Source: Eubacteriales bacterium
GTDB taxonomy: Bacteria; Bacillota; Clostridia; Lachnospirales; Lachnospiraceae
Assembly (NCBI GenBank): GCA_030539395.1
Contig: JAUNSC010000015.1
Span: 1-64,000 of the forward strand
Reading direction: 5' to 3'
DNA length: 64,000 nt
Shown here: positions 17,464 to 26,534 of the stretch, one piece after another
Layout: every line of letters begins with the position of its first letter
Position numbering within the stretch: the stretch's first letter is position 1
Position numbers and translations under genes: made by a program
The notes under the pieces: model-generated
What the model was told of the DNA's origin: nothing
What the model saw: only the letters and a program-made list of their open reading frames with translations
The model's database searches: none

Positions 17464-18792
17464 TTATTGCTCCTTTTCTTTTCGTTCACGGATAATAAAT
17501 TTCAGAGAAGTGCCCCTGAATCCGAAAGTATCACGAATTTTATTTTCCAGATATCGCGTATATGAAAAATGCATCAGTTCCTTGTCATTGACAAAAATAA
17601 CGAATGTAGGCGGTTTTACTGAAACCTGAGTAATATAATACAGTTTCAGACGGCGGCCTTTATCAGACGGCGGCTGCTGAAGCGCTACTGCCTCTGACAT
17701 GATCTCATTCAATACACCTGTCGAAATTCGCATAGATTGATTTTCAATCACCATATCTATCATCTCAAAAAGCTTTGGCAGACGTTGCCCCGTCTCTGCT
17801 GAGACAAACATAATCTCTGCATACGGCATAAAAGACAGTGTCTCCCTGATTTTACTCGTGTATTTGTATATTGTCTTATCATCCTTTTCCACGGCATCCC
17901 ACTTATTTACAGCAATAAGGATTCCTTTTCCTCTGTCATGGGCAATACCTGCAATTTTAGCATCCTGCTCCGTAACGCCCTCCGTTGCATCAATTACAAC
18001 CACAACAACATCTGCTCTGTCTACCGCTGTCACAGTACGTATAATGCTGTAACGCTCCAGTTCTTCTTTAATCTTGCTCTTTCTGCGAAGTCCGGCCGTA
18101 TCAATAAAAACATACTCTCTGCCATTCCAGTTTATGGCTGTGTCAATGGCATCTCTCGTTGTACCGGCGATATCAGACACAATCACACGGTTCTCACCCA
18201 GGAGTTTATTGATAATGGAAGATTTTCCTACATTTGGCTTACCTACAACCGCAATGCGGGGCCGTTCATCTTCTTCCGCATTTGTGCTTTCTTCCGGAAA
18301 ATAACTTACCACAACATCAAGCATGTCCCCAATCCCCTGCTTTGATGCAGCAGAGATCGGCACCGGATCCCCAATACCCAGATTATAAAATTCATATACA
18401 TCCGCAATCGATTTTTCGTAATGATCCGCTTTATTTACAGTAAGAACCACCGGTTTATGTGATCTTCTGAGCATGTCCGCTACCTTTGAATCAGAATCCA
18501 CAAGCCCCTGTTTTACATCTACTATAAATATGATCACATCTGCCGTGTCAATGGCAATCTGTGCCTGTTCTCTCATCTGTGAGAGAATGATATCACTGGA
18601 ATCCGGCTCTATTCCGCCGGTATCAATAAGCGTGAAATTGTAATTCAGCCACTCAACATCCGCATATATACGGTCTCTGGTCACCCCCGGAGTATCTTTA
18701 ACGATTGATATATTCTCACCGGCCAGTGCATTAAACAACGTTGATTTTCCCACATTCGGCCTTCCTACAATCGCTACTATCGGTTTACTCAA
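17464..18792 (-). CDS. der: Ribosome biogenesis GTPase Der (EngA)
   Basis: Der is an essential GTPase for late 50S subunit assembly. Two GTPase domains are visible in tandem: GRPNVGKST and DTPGVTRD near the N-terminus, then [13 protein letters not shown] and NKWD in the second, followed by the C-terminal KH-like domain, for 442 residues in all. The best start is TTG 18792 with an AGAGGTG site. It is the first gene of a der-plsY-gpsA operon, a common arrangement in Clostridia. Confidence 0.95.
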   Translation of the reverse strand: MSKPIVAIVGRPNVGKSTLFNALAGENISIVKDTPGVTRDRIYADVEWLNYNFTLIDTGGIEPDSSDIILSQMREQAQIAIDTADVIIFIVDVKQGLVDSDSKVADMLRRSHKPVVLTVNKADHYEKSIADVYEFYNLGIGDPVPISAASKQGIGDMLDVVVSYFPEESTNAEEDERPRIAVVGKPNVGKSSIINKLLGENRVIVSDIAGTTRDAIDTAINWNGREYVFIDTAGLRRKSKIKEELERYSIIRTVTAVDRADVVVVVIDATEGVTEQDAKIAGIAHDRGKGILIAVNKWDAVEKDDKTIYKYTSKIRETLSFMPYAEIMFVSAETGQRLPKLFEMIDMVIENQSMRISTGVLNEIMSEAVALQQPPSDKGRRLKLYYITQVSVKPPTFVIFVNDKELMHFSYTRYLENKIRDTFGFRGTSLKFIIRERKEKEQ

Positions 18793-18834
18793 TTTTATCA
18801 CCTCTTTTTTTATAAAACACAACTAATCCTAAAA

Positions 18835-18863
18835 ATAATACCATATCAGCCGCCATCTCACAA
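18835..18863 (-). promoter_or_regulatory. Predicted promoter of der-plsY-gpsA
   Basis: Minus-strand TTGTGA (18858-18863), 17 bases, TATTAT (18835-18840) with an extended TG before the -10. It is divergent from the prs promoter 42 bases away. Confidence 0.55.
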
Positions 18864-18904
18864 CAAATTTTTATTTTTTAAGAGGAAATATTGCGACAAA
18901 TTTC

Positions 18905-18933
18905 TTGACTCAGAAAGTCCGAACCACTATACT
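18905..18933 (+). promoter_or_regulatory. Predicted promoter of prs
   Basis: TTGACT (18905-18910), 17 bases, TATACT (18928-18933). A 10-base palindrome TTACATGTAA (18935-18944) covers the expected start point and may be an operator. Confidence 0.65.
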
Positions 18934-18990
18934 GTTACATGTAAATGTTTGTAAAATATATTTTAAATTCGAAATCTTTCGGAGGTTCTT

Positions 18991-20163
18991 ATGGCAAATA
19001 ATCTTGATCCGCTTCGTCATTCTATTCCTATTGCACCGCTTAAGATTGCTGCACTGGAAGGCTGCCGTGATTTTGCTGCAAAAGTAGACGGACATCTTGT
19101 CGAATACAGACATAACAGTCCGACTATGTCACCGGATAATATCGCTTATTCCGAATATGCGGCAGACTCCTATCTTGTGGACTGTGCCTGCCCCAGATTT
19201 GGTACGGGCGAAGGAAAAGGTATCATAAATTCTTCCGTACGCGGAAGTGATTTATTTATTCTTGCAGATATCACAAATTACAGTCTGACCTATTCTGTAT
19301 GCGGCTATACAAATCATATGTCACCGGATAATCATTATCAGGACATTAAACGCATTATTTCTGCAAGTGACGGCAAGGCAAAGCGTATCAACGTTGTAAT
19401 GCCGTTCCTTTATGAAGGAAGACAGCACAAACGTTCCGGACGTGAATCCCTCGACTGCGCTCTTGCTCTTCAGGAGCTTGCGGACATGGGCGTAAGTAAT
19501 ATTCTCACTTTCGATGCACATGATCCACGTGTTCAGAACGCAGTTCCCCTGATCGGTTTTGACACTTTTATGCCGACATACCAGTTTTTGAAAGCAATCC
19601 TTTTATCTACGCCCGATTTTAAAATTGACAGCAACCATTTAATGATCATCAGCCCGGATGAAGGGGCCATGAGCCGTGCAGTTTATTTTTCAACAATCCT
19701 CGGTGTAGACATGGGGATGTTCTATAAGCGCCGCGACTATTCCACCATAATAAACGGAAAAAATCCCATTGTGGCCCATGAATTTCTCGGTGACTCTGTT
19801 GCCGGAAAAGATGTCGTGATCGTAGACGACATGATTTCTTCCGGTGAAAGTATGCTGGACGTTGCAAAACAATTGAAAGACCGGAATGCCAAACGGGTTT
19901 TTGTCTGCACAACTTTTGGTTTGTTCACAGACGGATTCGACAAATTCGATGAATTTTATGAAAAAGAATATATACATAAAATTATCACTACAAACCTGAA
20001 TTACCGCAATCCGGAACTTTTCACCAAACCATATTATCAGGAAGCTGATATGACAGGATTTCTCGCAAGCATCATTGATTCTCTGAATCACGATGTATCT
20101 ATTGAGCATGTCATCTCTCCCACTGATAAAATCAACAAACTGCTTTCTTCCATCAACGGATAG
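18991..20163 (+). CDS. prs: Ribose-phosphate pyrophosphokinase (long variant)
   Basis: PRPP synthetase makes 5-phosphoribosyl diphosphate from ribose-5-phosphate and ATP for nucleotide, His and Trp synthesis. The PRPP-binding loop VVIVDDMISSGESM lies near residue 277 and a FDAHDPR motif near 177. At 390 residues it is longer than the classic ~315-residue enzyme, with an extended N-terminus and inserts, a form I recall from Lachnospiraceae. The RBS is GGAGG. It is one of two plus-strand genes here, monocistronic, and its end overlaps convergent pgeF by 11 bases. Confidence 0.9.
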   Translation: MANNLDPLRHSIPIAPLKIAALEGCRDFAAKVDGHLVEYRHNSPTMSPDNIAYSEYAADSYLVDCACPRFGTGEGKGIINSSVRGSDLFILADITNYSLTYSVCGYTNHMSPDNHYQDIKRIISASDGKAKRINVVMPFLYEGRQHKRSGRESLDCALALQELADMGVSNILTFDAHDPRVQNAVPLIGFDTFMPTYQFLKAILLSTPDFKIDSNHLMIISPDEGAMSRAVYFSTILGVDMGMFYKRRDYSTIINGKNPIVAHEFLGDSVAGKDVVIVDDMISSGESMLDVAKQLKDRNAKRVFVCTTFGLFTDGFDKFDEFYEKEYIHKIITTNLNYRNPELFTKPYYQEADMTGFLASIIDSLNHDVSIEHVISPTDKINKLLSSING

Positions 20164-21004
20164 AGAGAAATGCCGCAAGGTTTCCGCGCATACCTTTTGA
20201 TGCACGGTGCGAATATAAAATTTCAGGATTACAGCAGGTACAGATGTCGGTTACAGAAATGTTTTCCGGCAGAATACCTGCTTCTTTCATGATAATTTCA
20301 TTTGCTTTCCACAGATTTAACTGATATTTTCCATTTTCTTTCCTGTAAAAAAGCATCTCATACTCTTCCTGATGAAAGCTTTGACGAAACTCATCTATTA
20401 CGTCTTCACTCACTTCATAACAGTCCATACAGATTGATGGACCAATTGCAGCAACAATATCTTCCGGACAGCTTCCAAATTCCTGTTCCATAGCCCTTAC
20501 AGTTTCCCTGCCGATCTTCCCCACTGTCCCTCGCCATCCTGAATGAGACAGACCGATTACTTTATGTACAGGGTCAACAAAGTACAGCGGAACACAGTCT
20601 GCATAAAATGTAGCCAGCACAAGCCCTGGAACATCCGTGATCAACCCATCCACATCTGTATAATCCCGCGGAAACAGAATTCCTTTTCCCCGGTCTTTTT
20701 CTGTTATTCTTCTTATATTTGTAGTATGAGTCTGATCCGAAAAGACCAGATTTTCCTGTGAAAAACCGATGGCATTCCCAATCCTTCTAAAGTTCTCCAT
20801 CACATTTTCCCTGTCATCTCCTCTGGAAAAACTAAGATTCATGCTCCAGAGATGGTCCCGGCTCACGCCTCCAAGGCGCGTAGAAAACCCATGAAGAATT
20901 CCTTTGCATTCATCCAGCTTTGGAAAAGAGAGCCACATGACCGCACCATCATTATGGACAGTCAAAACCGGCCCATCTGCTCTTTCTTTTCTGAAAATAT
21001 CCAT
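20153..21004 (-). CDS. pgeF: Peptidoglycan editing factor PgeF / laccase-domain protein
   Basis: This 283-residue protein of the YfiH/PgeF family (purine nucleoside and multicopper-oxidase-like domain) has the family metal motifs: H near SDQTHTTN (around residue 96), the ADCVPL motif with its cysteine near 137 and the SHSGWRG histidine near 154. Members trim misincorporated residues from peptidoglycan precursors or cleave purine nucleosides; the choice is open. ATG 21004 follows CGGAGG by seven bases. It sits last in the rnhB-yraN group. Confidence 0.85.
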   Translation of the reverse strand: MDIFRKERADGPVLTVHNDGAVMWLSFPKLDECKGILHGFSTRLGGVSRDHLWSMNLSFSRGDDRENVMENFRRIGNAIGFSQENLVFSDQTHTTNIRRITEKDRGKGILFPRDYTDVDGLITDVPGLVLATFYADCVPLYFVDPVHKVIGLSHSGWRGTVGKIGRETVRAMEQEFGSCPEDIVAAIGPSICMDCYEVSEDVIDEFRQSFHQEEYEMLFYRKENGKYQLNLWKANEIIMKEAGILPENISVTDICTCCNPEILYSHRASKGMRGNLAAFLSIR

Positions 21005-21031
21005 CTTTTTTCCTCCGTTCATTTCTTTGCA

Positions 21032-21379
21032 CTAACACCAGAACGCGTTTTTTATGTATTGAATCTGATCCCCCAAAATGCCAATCACATCAAACCTGCA
21101 GGGTGTGTCTGTATGATATCCATACTTCATCATAAAATGCCGCGCAGTTCTGACGATCACTTTTTGCTTGCTTACATTTACAGCCTCAAGCGGTGTTCCC
21201 CTGCGTTCACTGGCACGATACTTTACTTCTATAAAAACAAGGTATGCCCCATCTTTCGCAATCAAATCTATCTCTCCGGAACGGATCCGGTAATTGCGAG
21301 CGATAATCTGCATACCCTGCTTTTCAAGAAATTCTGCTGCTTTTTGCTCATTTGTACTACCGATTGTACGTCTATTCAA
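21032..21379 (-). CDS. yraN: YraN/UPF0102 family endonuclease-like protein
   Basis: This 115-residue protein has a Holliday-junction-resolvase-like fold: E near GEIDLIA, then FIEVKYR (the catalytic-like E-x-K). The cellular role is not settled. The start chosen is TTG 21379, six bases after AAGGAG and reading NRRTIGSTNEQKAAE; a longer frame to 21439 overlaps rnhB without a site. yraN directly after rnhB is a widespread pairing. Confidence 0.85.
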   Translation of the reverse strand: MNRRTIGSTNEQKAAEFLEKQGMQIIARNYRIRSGEIDLIAKDGAYLVFIEVKYRASERRGTPLEAVNVSKQKVIVRTARHFMMKYGYHTDTPCRFDVIGILGDQIQYIKNAFWC

Positions 21380-21389
21380 GAAATTCTCC

Positions 21390-22151
21390 TTATACAAAAT
21401 TCTTAATAAATGTTTTTCTGTGAATCGGAGAGGCACCATATTTCTTTATAGCTTCAATATGTGCTGACGATCCATAACCTTTATGCCCTGCAAATCCATA
21501 TTCCGGCATAATTTTATCATATTCCGCCATCAGCCGGTCTCTGGTCACTTTTGCGACCACACTGGCGGCTGCAATAGACAGACTTTTTGCATCACCTTTA
21601 ATAATAGGCACCTGTCTGATTTCTATTCCCGGAATCGTAACGGCATCATTTAACAAAATATCCGGTTTTACTCCAAGTTTATCAATCGCCTGACGCATTG
21701 CTTCATATGTAGCCTGAAGGATATTGATCTCATCAATCCTGGCCGGCGAAGCCATACCAATACCTGCCGCCACAGCTTTTTCCATAATTTCATCAAAGAG
21801 CTCTTCTCTTTTCTTTTCAGATAACTGTTTTGAATCGTTCAGATAACGAATCGTACATCCTTTCGGCAAAACTACAGCACCTGCCACCACCGGACCTGCA
21901 AGAGGCCCTCTGCCCGCTTCATCAATACCGCAGATATATGAATATTCCGCATATGCTCTCTCATAGCTCAGCATATGGTGCAATCGTTCATCTTCCAGCT
22001 TTTCTTTCTTCACCTTTTTACGAAATCTCTCTGTCAGACTTCGCACACCGGCACGTTCATCATCTTCATAATAGCAGAGCAGTTTCTCAATCTCCTCCCT
22101 GGAAGCTGTCTCAAATTCTGATTTTATCTGTGAAATACTTTTTGATGTCAT
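21390..22151 (-). CDS. rnhB: Ribonuclease HII
   Basis: RNase HII removes ribonucleotides from RNA-DNA hybrids. The catalytic motif GIDEAGRGPLAGPVVAGAV lies near residue 73, LNDSKQLS near 102, and the later aspartates follow. The protein has an N-terminal ~70-residue helical extension typical of Gram-positive RnhB, 253 residues in all. I chose ATG 22151, which overlaps the lepB stop as ATGA; ATG 22166 is the alternative. Confidence 0.92.
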   Translation of the reverse strand: MTSKSISQIKSEFETASREEIEKLLCYYEDDERAGVRSLTERFRKKVKKEKLEDERLHHMLSYERAYAEYSYICGIDEAGRGPLAGPVVAGAVVLPKGCTIRYLNDSKQLSEKKREELFDEIMEKAVAAGIGMASPARIDEINILQATYEAMRQAIDKLGVKPDILLNDAVTIPGIEIRQVPIIKGDAKSLSIAAASVVAKVTRDRLMAEYDKIMPEYGFAGHKGYGSSAHIEAIKKYGASPIHRKTFIKNFV

Positions 22152-22675
22152 TGAAATGTACCCCATCTCTCAAACGGCCAGATACAGGCCCACGCTTTTC
22201 CAACAATATCGCCTTCTTTTATATTTGCGACCTCCGGATCCCGGCTGTCCGTGCTGTCATTACGATTATCCCCCAGCACAAAATATTCATCTTCGGCCAA
22301 AATGATCTCCTTCGACGCAAGTCCACCGTCCATAATAGCCGCATTTCCGTAATGCTCGATCAATATATTTCCATTTACATAAATAATACCGTCTTCATTA
22401 ATCCTGATCCGCTCCCCCGGCAGACCAATCACACGCTTAATATAATATGTGTCAGATTTGTACTGATATGGAAATATTACGATATCAAATCTTTCCGGCT
22501 TTCCATTCAGATAACTTAATCTATTAATTATCAGGTGATCTCCATCTTCCATAGTCGGCTGCATCGAATTTCCATATACCGTAGTATGGGTAATAACCAG
22601 CGATGTCCTCGCCAATATTGCCAGCGCAATAACTAAGGCAAATATACCACCTGGAATCCGTTTCCGTCTTTTCAT
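22148..22675 (-). CDS. lepB: Signal peptidase I (first copy)
   Basis: A 175-residue membrane-anchored type I signal peptidase that cleaves signal peptides of exported proteins. One N-terminal transmembrane helix follows a basic start; the catalytic serine is in GNSMQPT (near 37) and the lysine in YYIKRVIGLPGE (near 79). FVLGDNRNDSTDSR is the conserved box E. It overlaps rnhB by four bases. A second lepB lies at 23566-24150 on the other side of rbgA. Confidence 0.92.
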   Translation of the reverse strand: MKRRKRIPGGIFALVIALAILARTSLVITHTTVYGNSMQPTMEDGDHLIINRLSYLNGKPERFDIVIFPYQYKSDTYYIKRVIGLPGERIRINEDGIIYVNGNILIEHYGNAAIMDGGLASKEIILAEDEYFVLGDNRNDSTDSRDPEVANIKEGDIVGKAWACIWPFERWGTFQ

Positions 22676-22711
22676 TTTTGTCTCCAGTTTTTTCTCCCTG
22701 ATAAGCCCCTT

Positions 22712-23554
22712 TTATTCCGGAAATTCTAATGTCAGTCTTCCCAGTTTTCCGCTTCTGAAATCATCAAGCAAAATTGAAGCAGCTTTTCCATAATCGAGTT
22801 CTTCTCCTTTTAAAAGACACCCTCTGTTTCTGGCGATCTGCTCCAGTATTTCTACCGCTTTTTGTTCTTCCTGGCACCGGTATCGTTCCGTCAAAGTCCC
22901 CGGATAGTTCTGCTGCAAAAATGAGATCAACTCAAGCGACAATTCCTCCGTATTCAGAATTTCATCCTTGATGGAACCGATCATCGCAAGTCTGGTACCT
23001 GCCGTCTGATCCTCAAATTTAGGCCACAGGATCCCCGGCGTATCAAGTAATTCCACATTTCTATTTAAACGGATCCATTGTTTTCCTTTTGTCACTCCCG
23101 GCTTATTTCCGGTTTTTGCACAGGCCTTCCCTGCATAAGAATTAATAAAAGTAGACTTTCCCACATTAGGGATTCCTGCAACCATGGCCCGCACCGGTCT
23201 GTTTTTAATTCCCCGCCTGCGGTCTCTTTCAATCTTTTCCCTGCACACTTCCTGGATTACTTTATTAAGTCCCGAAAACCCGGAACTGTTTTTGGAATTC
23301 ATGGTTACGACAGCCATTCCTTTTTCTGTAAAATACTTTGCCCATCTGTCATTCATCTTATCTTCTGCCAGATCAGCTTTATTTAATATGATTATTCGTA
23401 ATTTATTTTTTCCAAGCTCATCAATATCCGGATTTCTGCTGGATTTAGGAACTCTCGCATCTACCAGTTCAATAATCACATCTATCAACTTTATATCTTC
23501 CTGCATCATACGGCGAGCCTTCGTCATATGACCAGGATACCATTGAACATTCAT
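22712..23554 (-). CDS. rbgA: Ribosome biogenesis GTPase YlqF/RbgA
   Basis: RbgA is a circularly permuted GTPase for late 50S assembly. The motif order is permuted as expected: NKADL (G4, near 58) before GIPNVGKST (G1, near 128) and DTPG (G3, near 172). The N-terminal WYPGHMTKA motif is diagnostic. At 280 residues it is of normal length. It lies between two signal peptidase genes, in the region after rplS, as in many Firmicutes. Confidence 0.93.
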   Translation of the reverse strand: MNVQWYPGHMTKARRMMQEDIKLIDVIIELVDARVPKSSRNPDIDELGKNKLRIIILNKADLAEDKMNDRWAKYFTEKGMAVVTMNSKNSSGFSGLNKVIQEVCREKIERDRRRGIKNRPVRAMVAGIPNVGKSTFINSYAGKACAKTGNKPGVTKGKQWIRLNRNVELLDTPGILWPKFEDQTAGTRLAMIGSIKDEILNTEELSLELISFLQQNYPGTLTERYRCQEEQKAVEILEQIARNRGCLLKGEELDYGKAASILLDDFRSGKLGRLTLEFPE

Positions 23555-23565
23555 TTTTTGCCCCT

Positions 23566-24150
23566 TTAATTAACAAATCCGACCGTTTTGGACGGAGAAA
23601 TTCTATAATAAACTTTTCCTTCAATATAATCGGAATTAACCAGTCCAATGTCGGCATACCGGCTGTCTTCACTGTCGTTACGGTTATCTCCCAGCACAAA
23701 ATATTCTTTTACTCCCAGCGTAATTGGTTCACTGGCAATACCTGCATTATTCATTGCCGGATAATCTGTTTTTTCCAGAAAAATCTTGTCATTAATATAG
23801 ATCATCCCGTCTTTTATCTGCACTGTTTCTCCCGGCAGTCCGATCACACGCTTAATATGTGTATAGCTGGCCTCACTTCCATTTGGTTTAAAAGCAATAA
23901 TATCCCCTCTTTTAGGGCTTCCCACACGATAGTTAAATGTGTTGAGCAAAACCCGGTCTCCATCCGCCAGCGTCAATTCCATGGACTGACCAATGTTGGA
24001 ACGGGTCTGTCCAAAGAAAAAGACAAGCACAAAAGCGAATAGAACAACAACTATAATTTCAAATATCCATAATAATAAAGCACTCAGCTTCTGCCTTATT
24101 GTCAATTTTTCTTTCTGACGCCTTCTGACCCCTCGTCTGCTTTTTCTCAT
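23566..24150 (-). CDS. lepB: Signal peptidase I (second copy)
   Basis: A 194-residue paralogue of the 22148-22675 gene with a longer basic N-terminal tail before the single transmembrane helix. The catalytic serine is in the modified motif IGQSMELTL (near 76) instead of GNSMxPT, and the lysine in THIKRVIGLPGE; FVLGDNRNDSEDSR is conserved. Two signal peptidases may differ in substrate preference. It is the first gene after the rplS terminator. Confidence 0.92.
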   Translation of the reverse strand: MRKSRRGVRRRQKEKLTIRQKLSALLLWIFEIIVVVLFAFVLVFFFGQTRSNIGQSMELTLADGDRVLLNTFNYRVGSPKRGDIIAFKPNGSEASYTHIKRVIGLPGETVQIKDGMIYINDKIFLEKTDYPAMNNAGIASEPITLGVKEYFVLGDNRNDSEDSRYADIGLVNSDYIEGKVYYRISPSKTVGFVN

Positions 24151-24186
24151 GGTGTCCTCCCATTCGTATCCCCTGCTTCAAATAGG

Positions 24187-24210
24187 AAAAAAGGCTGTCA
24201 TATGACAGCC
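24187..24210 (-). terminator. Terminator after rplS
   Basis: GGCTGTCATATGACAGCC (24193-24210) is a perfect self-complementary stem followed on the minus strand by six T. It lies 12 bases after the rplS stop. Confidence 0.9.
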
Positions 24211-24221
24211 CTTCTCATTGA

Positions 24222-24569
24222 TTATTTTACTAATTCTTTTACCTTTGCGCTCTTTCCGGAACGTTCTCTTAAGTAATTCAGTTTTGCACGTCTTACTTTA
24301 CCATGTCTGATTACTTCAACCTTTTCAACGTTCGGGGAATGTAACGGCCATGTCTTCTCAACACCGATTCCGTTTGAGCTCTTTCTTACTGTAAAAGTTT
24401 CACGGCTGCTTCCACCCTGTTTCTTAAGAACAGTTCCTTCAAACACCTGAATACGTTCACGGTTACCCTCTTTAATCTTACCGTATACTCTTACGGTATC
24501 TCCCACATTAAACTGCGGAACTTCAGTTTTCAGCTGAGCTGATTCAATGTTTTTAATAATCTCCTGCAT
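24222..24569 (-). CDS. rplS: 50S ribosomal protein L19
   Basis: L19 is a 115-residue large-subunit protein at the subunit interface. Motifs include [26 protein letters not shown] and the basic C-terminus [17 protein letters not shown] canonical AAGGAGG site precedes ATG 24569. It is followed by a strong terminator and preceded by a 138-base spacer after the Ala/Glu-rich gene; I see no gene in that spacer. Confidence 0.97.
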   Translation of the reverse strand: MQEIIKNIESAQLKTEVPQFNVGDTVRVYGKIKEGNRERIQVFEGTVLKKQGGSSRETFTVRKSSNGIGVEKTWPLHSPNVEKVEVIRHGKVRRAKLNYLRERSGKSAKVKELVK

Positions 24570-24707
24570 TGTGTGCCTCCTTATTCTTTTGGATGTTCTT
24601 AATACGATCTGTAACAGAGGACCATCTCATTTTCTCACAACGTAGATAATTCTACCATGCTGTACCTGAAAATGCAAGCAGAAAATTTAAGCCGACACAA
24701 ATTTTAT

Positions 24708-25208
24708 CTATTGCTCTTCCTGAACCTTTTCTTCTGCATTTTCAACAGCTTCTGCTGCAGGCTCCTGCGCTTCCTCTTCAGTTTCAACCGCATCAGCAAC
24801 AGCCTCTGCCGTATCTTCAACAGCTTCAGCCACTTCTTCTGCCGCATCAGCAACAGCTTCAGCCACTTCTTCTGCTTCCTCAGCCATATCAGCAGCATCA
24901 TTTTCCATAGCGTCTACTGTTTTCTTATCTTCTTCGGACATTTTTTCTTTAAGAGCTTTTATTTCTTCTTCCAATGCCGCAATCTCACTATAGATTCCAC
25001 TAATAGCTGATATCTTCTCCGCAAAATCTGCCGGATCATCCTTATGTGCTTCATAATAAGCTTTTCCAAGTGCAAGCAGCTCATCTTCCGCTTTTTTCTT
25101 TTTTGCCAGCACTTTTGTATGCAGGCTTGCCACCTCAGCTACTTCACCAGTCTTTTTTACCATGCTCTGAGCAAAATCCCCAAGTTTTTTACCCCAATCT
25201 TCAAACAT
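24708..25208 (-). CDS. Ala/Glu-rich coiled-coil protein of unknown function between trmD and rplS
   Basis: I do not recognise a family. The 166-residue protein has an N-terminal ~90 residues of amphipathic helix (FEDWGKKLGDFAQSMVKK; then LHTKVLAKKKKAEDELLAL), a heptad-like coiled-coil segment (EIAALEEEIKALKEKM) and a tail made almost wholly of Ala, Glu, Val and Asp with an EEVAEAV-type short repeat. No signal peptide is present. Its start overlaps the trmD stop by eight bases with a GGAG site in trmD, so it is translated with trmD. The low-complexity tail is the distinctive part. Confidence 0.75.
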   Translation of the reverse strand: MFEDWGKKLGDFAQSMVKKTGEVAEVASLHTKVLAKKKKAEDELLALGKAYYEAHKDDPADFAEKISAISGIYSEIAALEEEIKALKEKMSEEDKKTVDAMENDAADMAEEAEEVAEAVADAAEEVAEAVEDTAEAVADAVETEEEAQEPAAEAVENAEEKVQEEQ

Positions 25209-25935
25209 TTTTGTCTTCTCCTTTCAGCATCTCTTTTTCTTTTTTTGTCAAATCAGCTTTCTCCAGCAAATCAGGCCGCCACCGTGCTGTGCGAAGCACC
25301 GATTGCTCTCTTCTCCACTTCTCCACATTTGCATGATGTCCCGACAATAATACAGGCGGCACGGCCTTTTCACGCCAGATTTCCGGTCTGCTGTATTGTG
25401 GATATTCCAGGAGAGAATCATGAAATGATTCAAATTCAGCCGAATTTTCATTATTTAATACCCCTTCCACCAATCTGGAAATGGTATCAATCATAACCAT
25501 AGCAGGCAATTCTCCTCCGGTAAGTACGTAATCACCGATAGATACATGATCTGTAACGATTTCCTCCAGAACACGCTCATCAACCCCTTCATAATGTCCG
25601 CAAAGAAAAACCAGTTCTTCTTCTTTTGCCAGTTCTTTCGCCATATCCTGATTAAAAGTTTTTCCCTGTGGTGTCAGATAAACAGTCCTCAGGGGATGGC
25701 CCGCCTGGTTTTCCAGCATTTTATGCGCCTGATATATCGGTTCCGCCTGCATTACCATTCCGGCTCCTCCCCCATAAGGGTAATCATCTACTTTTCCGTG
25801 TTTATTTCCTGCAAAATCTCTGATATTTACCGTATTCAAAGAAATAAGTTCTTTTTCCATAGCCCGTCCCGTAATACTGGTATGGAGTCCATTATTCACC
25901 ATCTCCGGGAAAAGTGTCAGCACATGAAATTTCAC
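25201..25935 (-). CDS. trmD: tRNA (guanine-37-N1)-methyltransferase
   Basis: TrmD methylates G37 next to the anticodon using S-adenosylmethionine, preventing frameshifts. The SPOUT knot motifs are visible: GHYEGVDERVLE (near 113) and GDYVLTGGELPAM (near 133). Reading from GTG 25935 gives KFHVLTLFPEM, the standard start, and 244 residues; GTGA overlaps the rimM stop and GGAGG lies upstream. A longer frame to 25998 is less likely. Confidence 0.95.
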   Translation of the reverse strand: MKFHVLTLFPEMVNNGLHTSITGRAMEKELISLNTVNIRDFAGNKHGKVDDYPYGGGAGMVMQAEPIYQAHKMLENQAGHPLRTVYLTPQGKTFNQDMAKELAKEEELVFLCGHYEGVDERVLEEIVTDHVSIGDYVLTGGELPAMVMIDTISRLVEGVLNNENSAEFESFHDSLLEYPQYSRPEIWREKAVPPVLLSGHHANVEKWRREQSVLRTARWRPDLLEKADLTKKEKEMLKGEDKNV

Positions 25936-26438
25936 AGCAGCCCCTCCAACAAATGAACCGTCATGGTATTCTTTTCTAAATTCACTTCTATAATACAATC
26001 TTTTATGTTCGGTATCAAGACCTCTTTTTCATTTTTTGCCCGAATAACATATACATCATTCGCCCCCGTTCTGATTACTTCTGTCAATGTCCCCAAATAT
26101 TCGCCCTCATCTGTAGACACTTCCAGGCCAATCAGATCACAAAGAAAATACTCTCCGGGTTCAAGTTTTACCGCTTTATCCCTGGGTACAAGAAGCGGAA
26201 TATTCCTGTATTTCCCGGCCTCATCTATGGAATTAATTTCCTTAAATTTTAAAATCACCATATTTTTAAAGAACTTTACCTGTTCAATATTCAGCGTTTC
26301 GTTCTGTCTCTTTCCTTCTGCGATCACCTGTTTCAGTTTTTTGAAGCGACCCATATCATCTGTTGTGGGATAAACCTTTACTTCACCCCTCACTCCATGT
26401 GTAGATGAGATGATTCCCACCTGCAAAAAGTCTTCCAT
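25932..26438 (-). CDS. rimM: Ribosome maturation factor RimM
   Basis: RimM helps mature the 30S head region by binding S19. The 168-residue protein has the N-terminal VGIISSTHGVRGEVKV motif and a C-terminal PRC-barrel part (YFLCDLIGLEV, then VLIPNIKDCI). It has a GGAGG site and overlaps trmD by four bases. Upstream is a terminator-like hairpin that could separate it from khpA. Confidence 0.94.
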   Translation of the reverse strand: MEDFLQVGIISSTHGVRGEVKVYPTTDDMGRFKKLKQVIAEGKRQNETLNIEQVKFFKNMVILKFKEINSIDEAGKYRNIPLLVPRDKAVKLEPGEYFLCDLIGLEVSTDEGEYLGTLTEVIRTGANDVYVIRAKNEKEVLIPNIKDCIIEVNLEKNTMTVHLLEGLL

Positions 26439-26479
26439 ATGATCCTCCTTTTGTAAAACAAAATTTCCGGTCTATTTTG

Positions 26480-26513
26480 AAAAAAAGCCGTTCCGCCTGT
26501 ACGGAACAGCTTT
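26480..26513 (-). terminator. Hairpin with T run between khpA and rimM
   Basis: Arms 26484-26495 (AAAGCCGTTCCG) and 26502-26513 (CGGAACAGCTTT) form a 12-base stem with one G-T pair; on the minus strand it is followed by seven T. It should end, at least partly, transcripts from ylxM-ffh-rpsP-khpA. Confidence 0.75.
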
Positions 26514-26534
26514 CTCTGGCATATATTATCGAAT

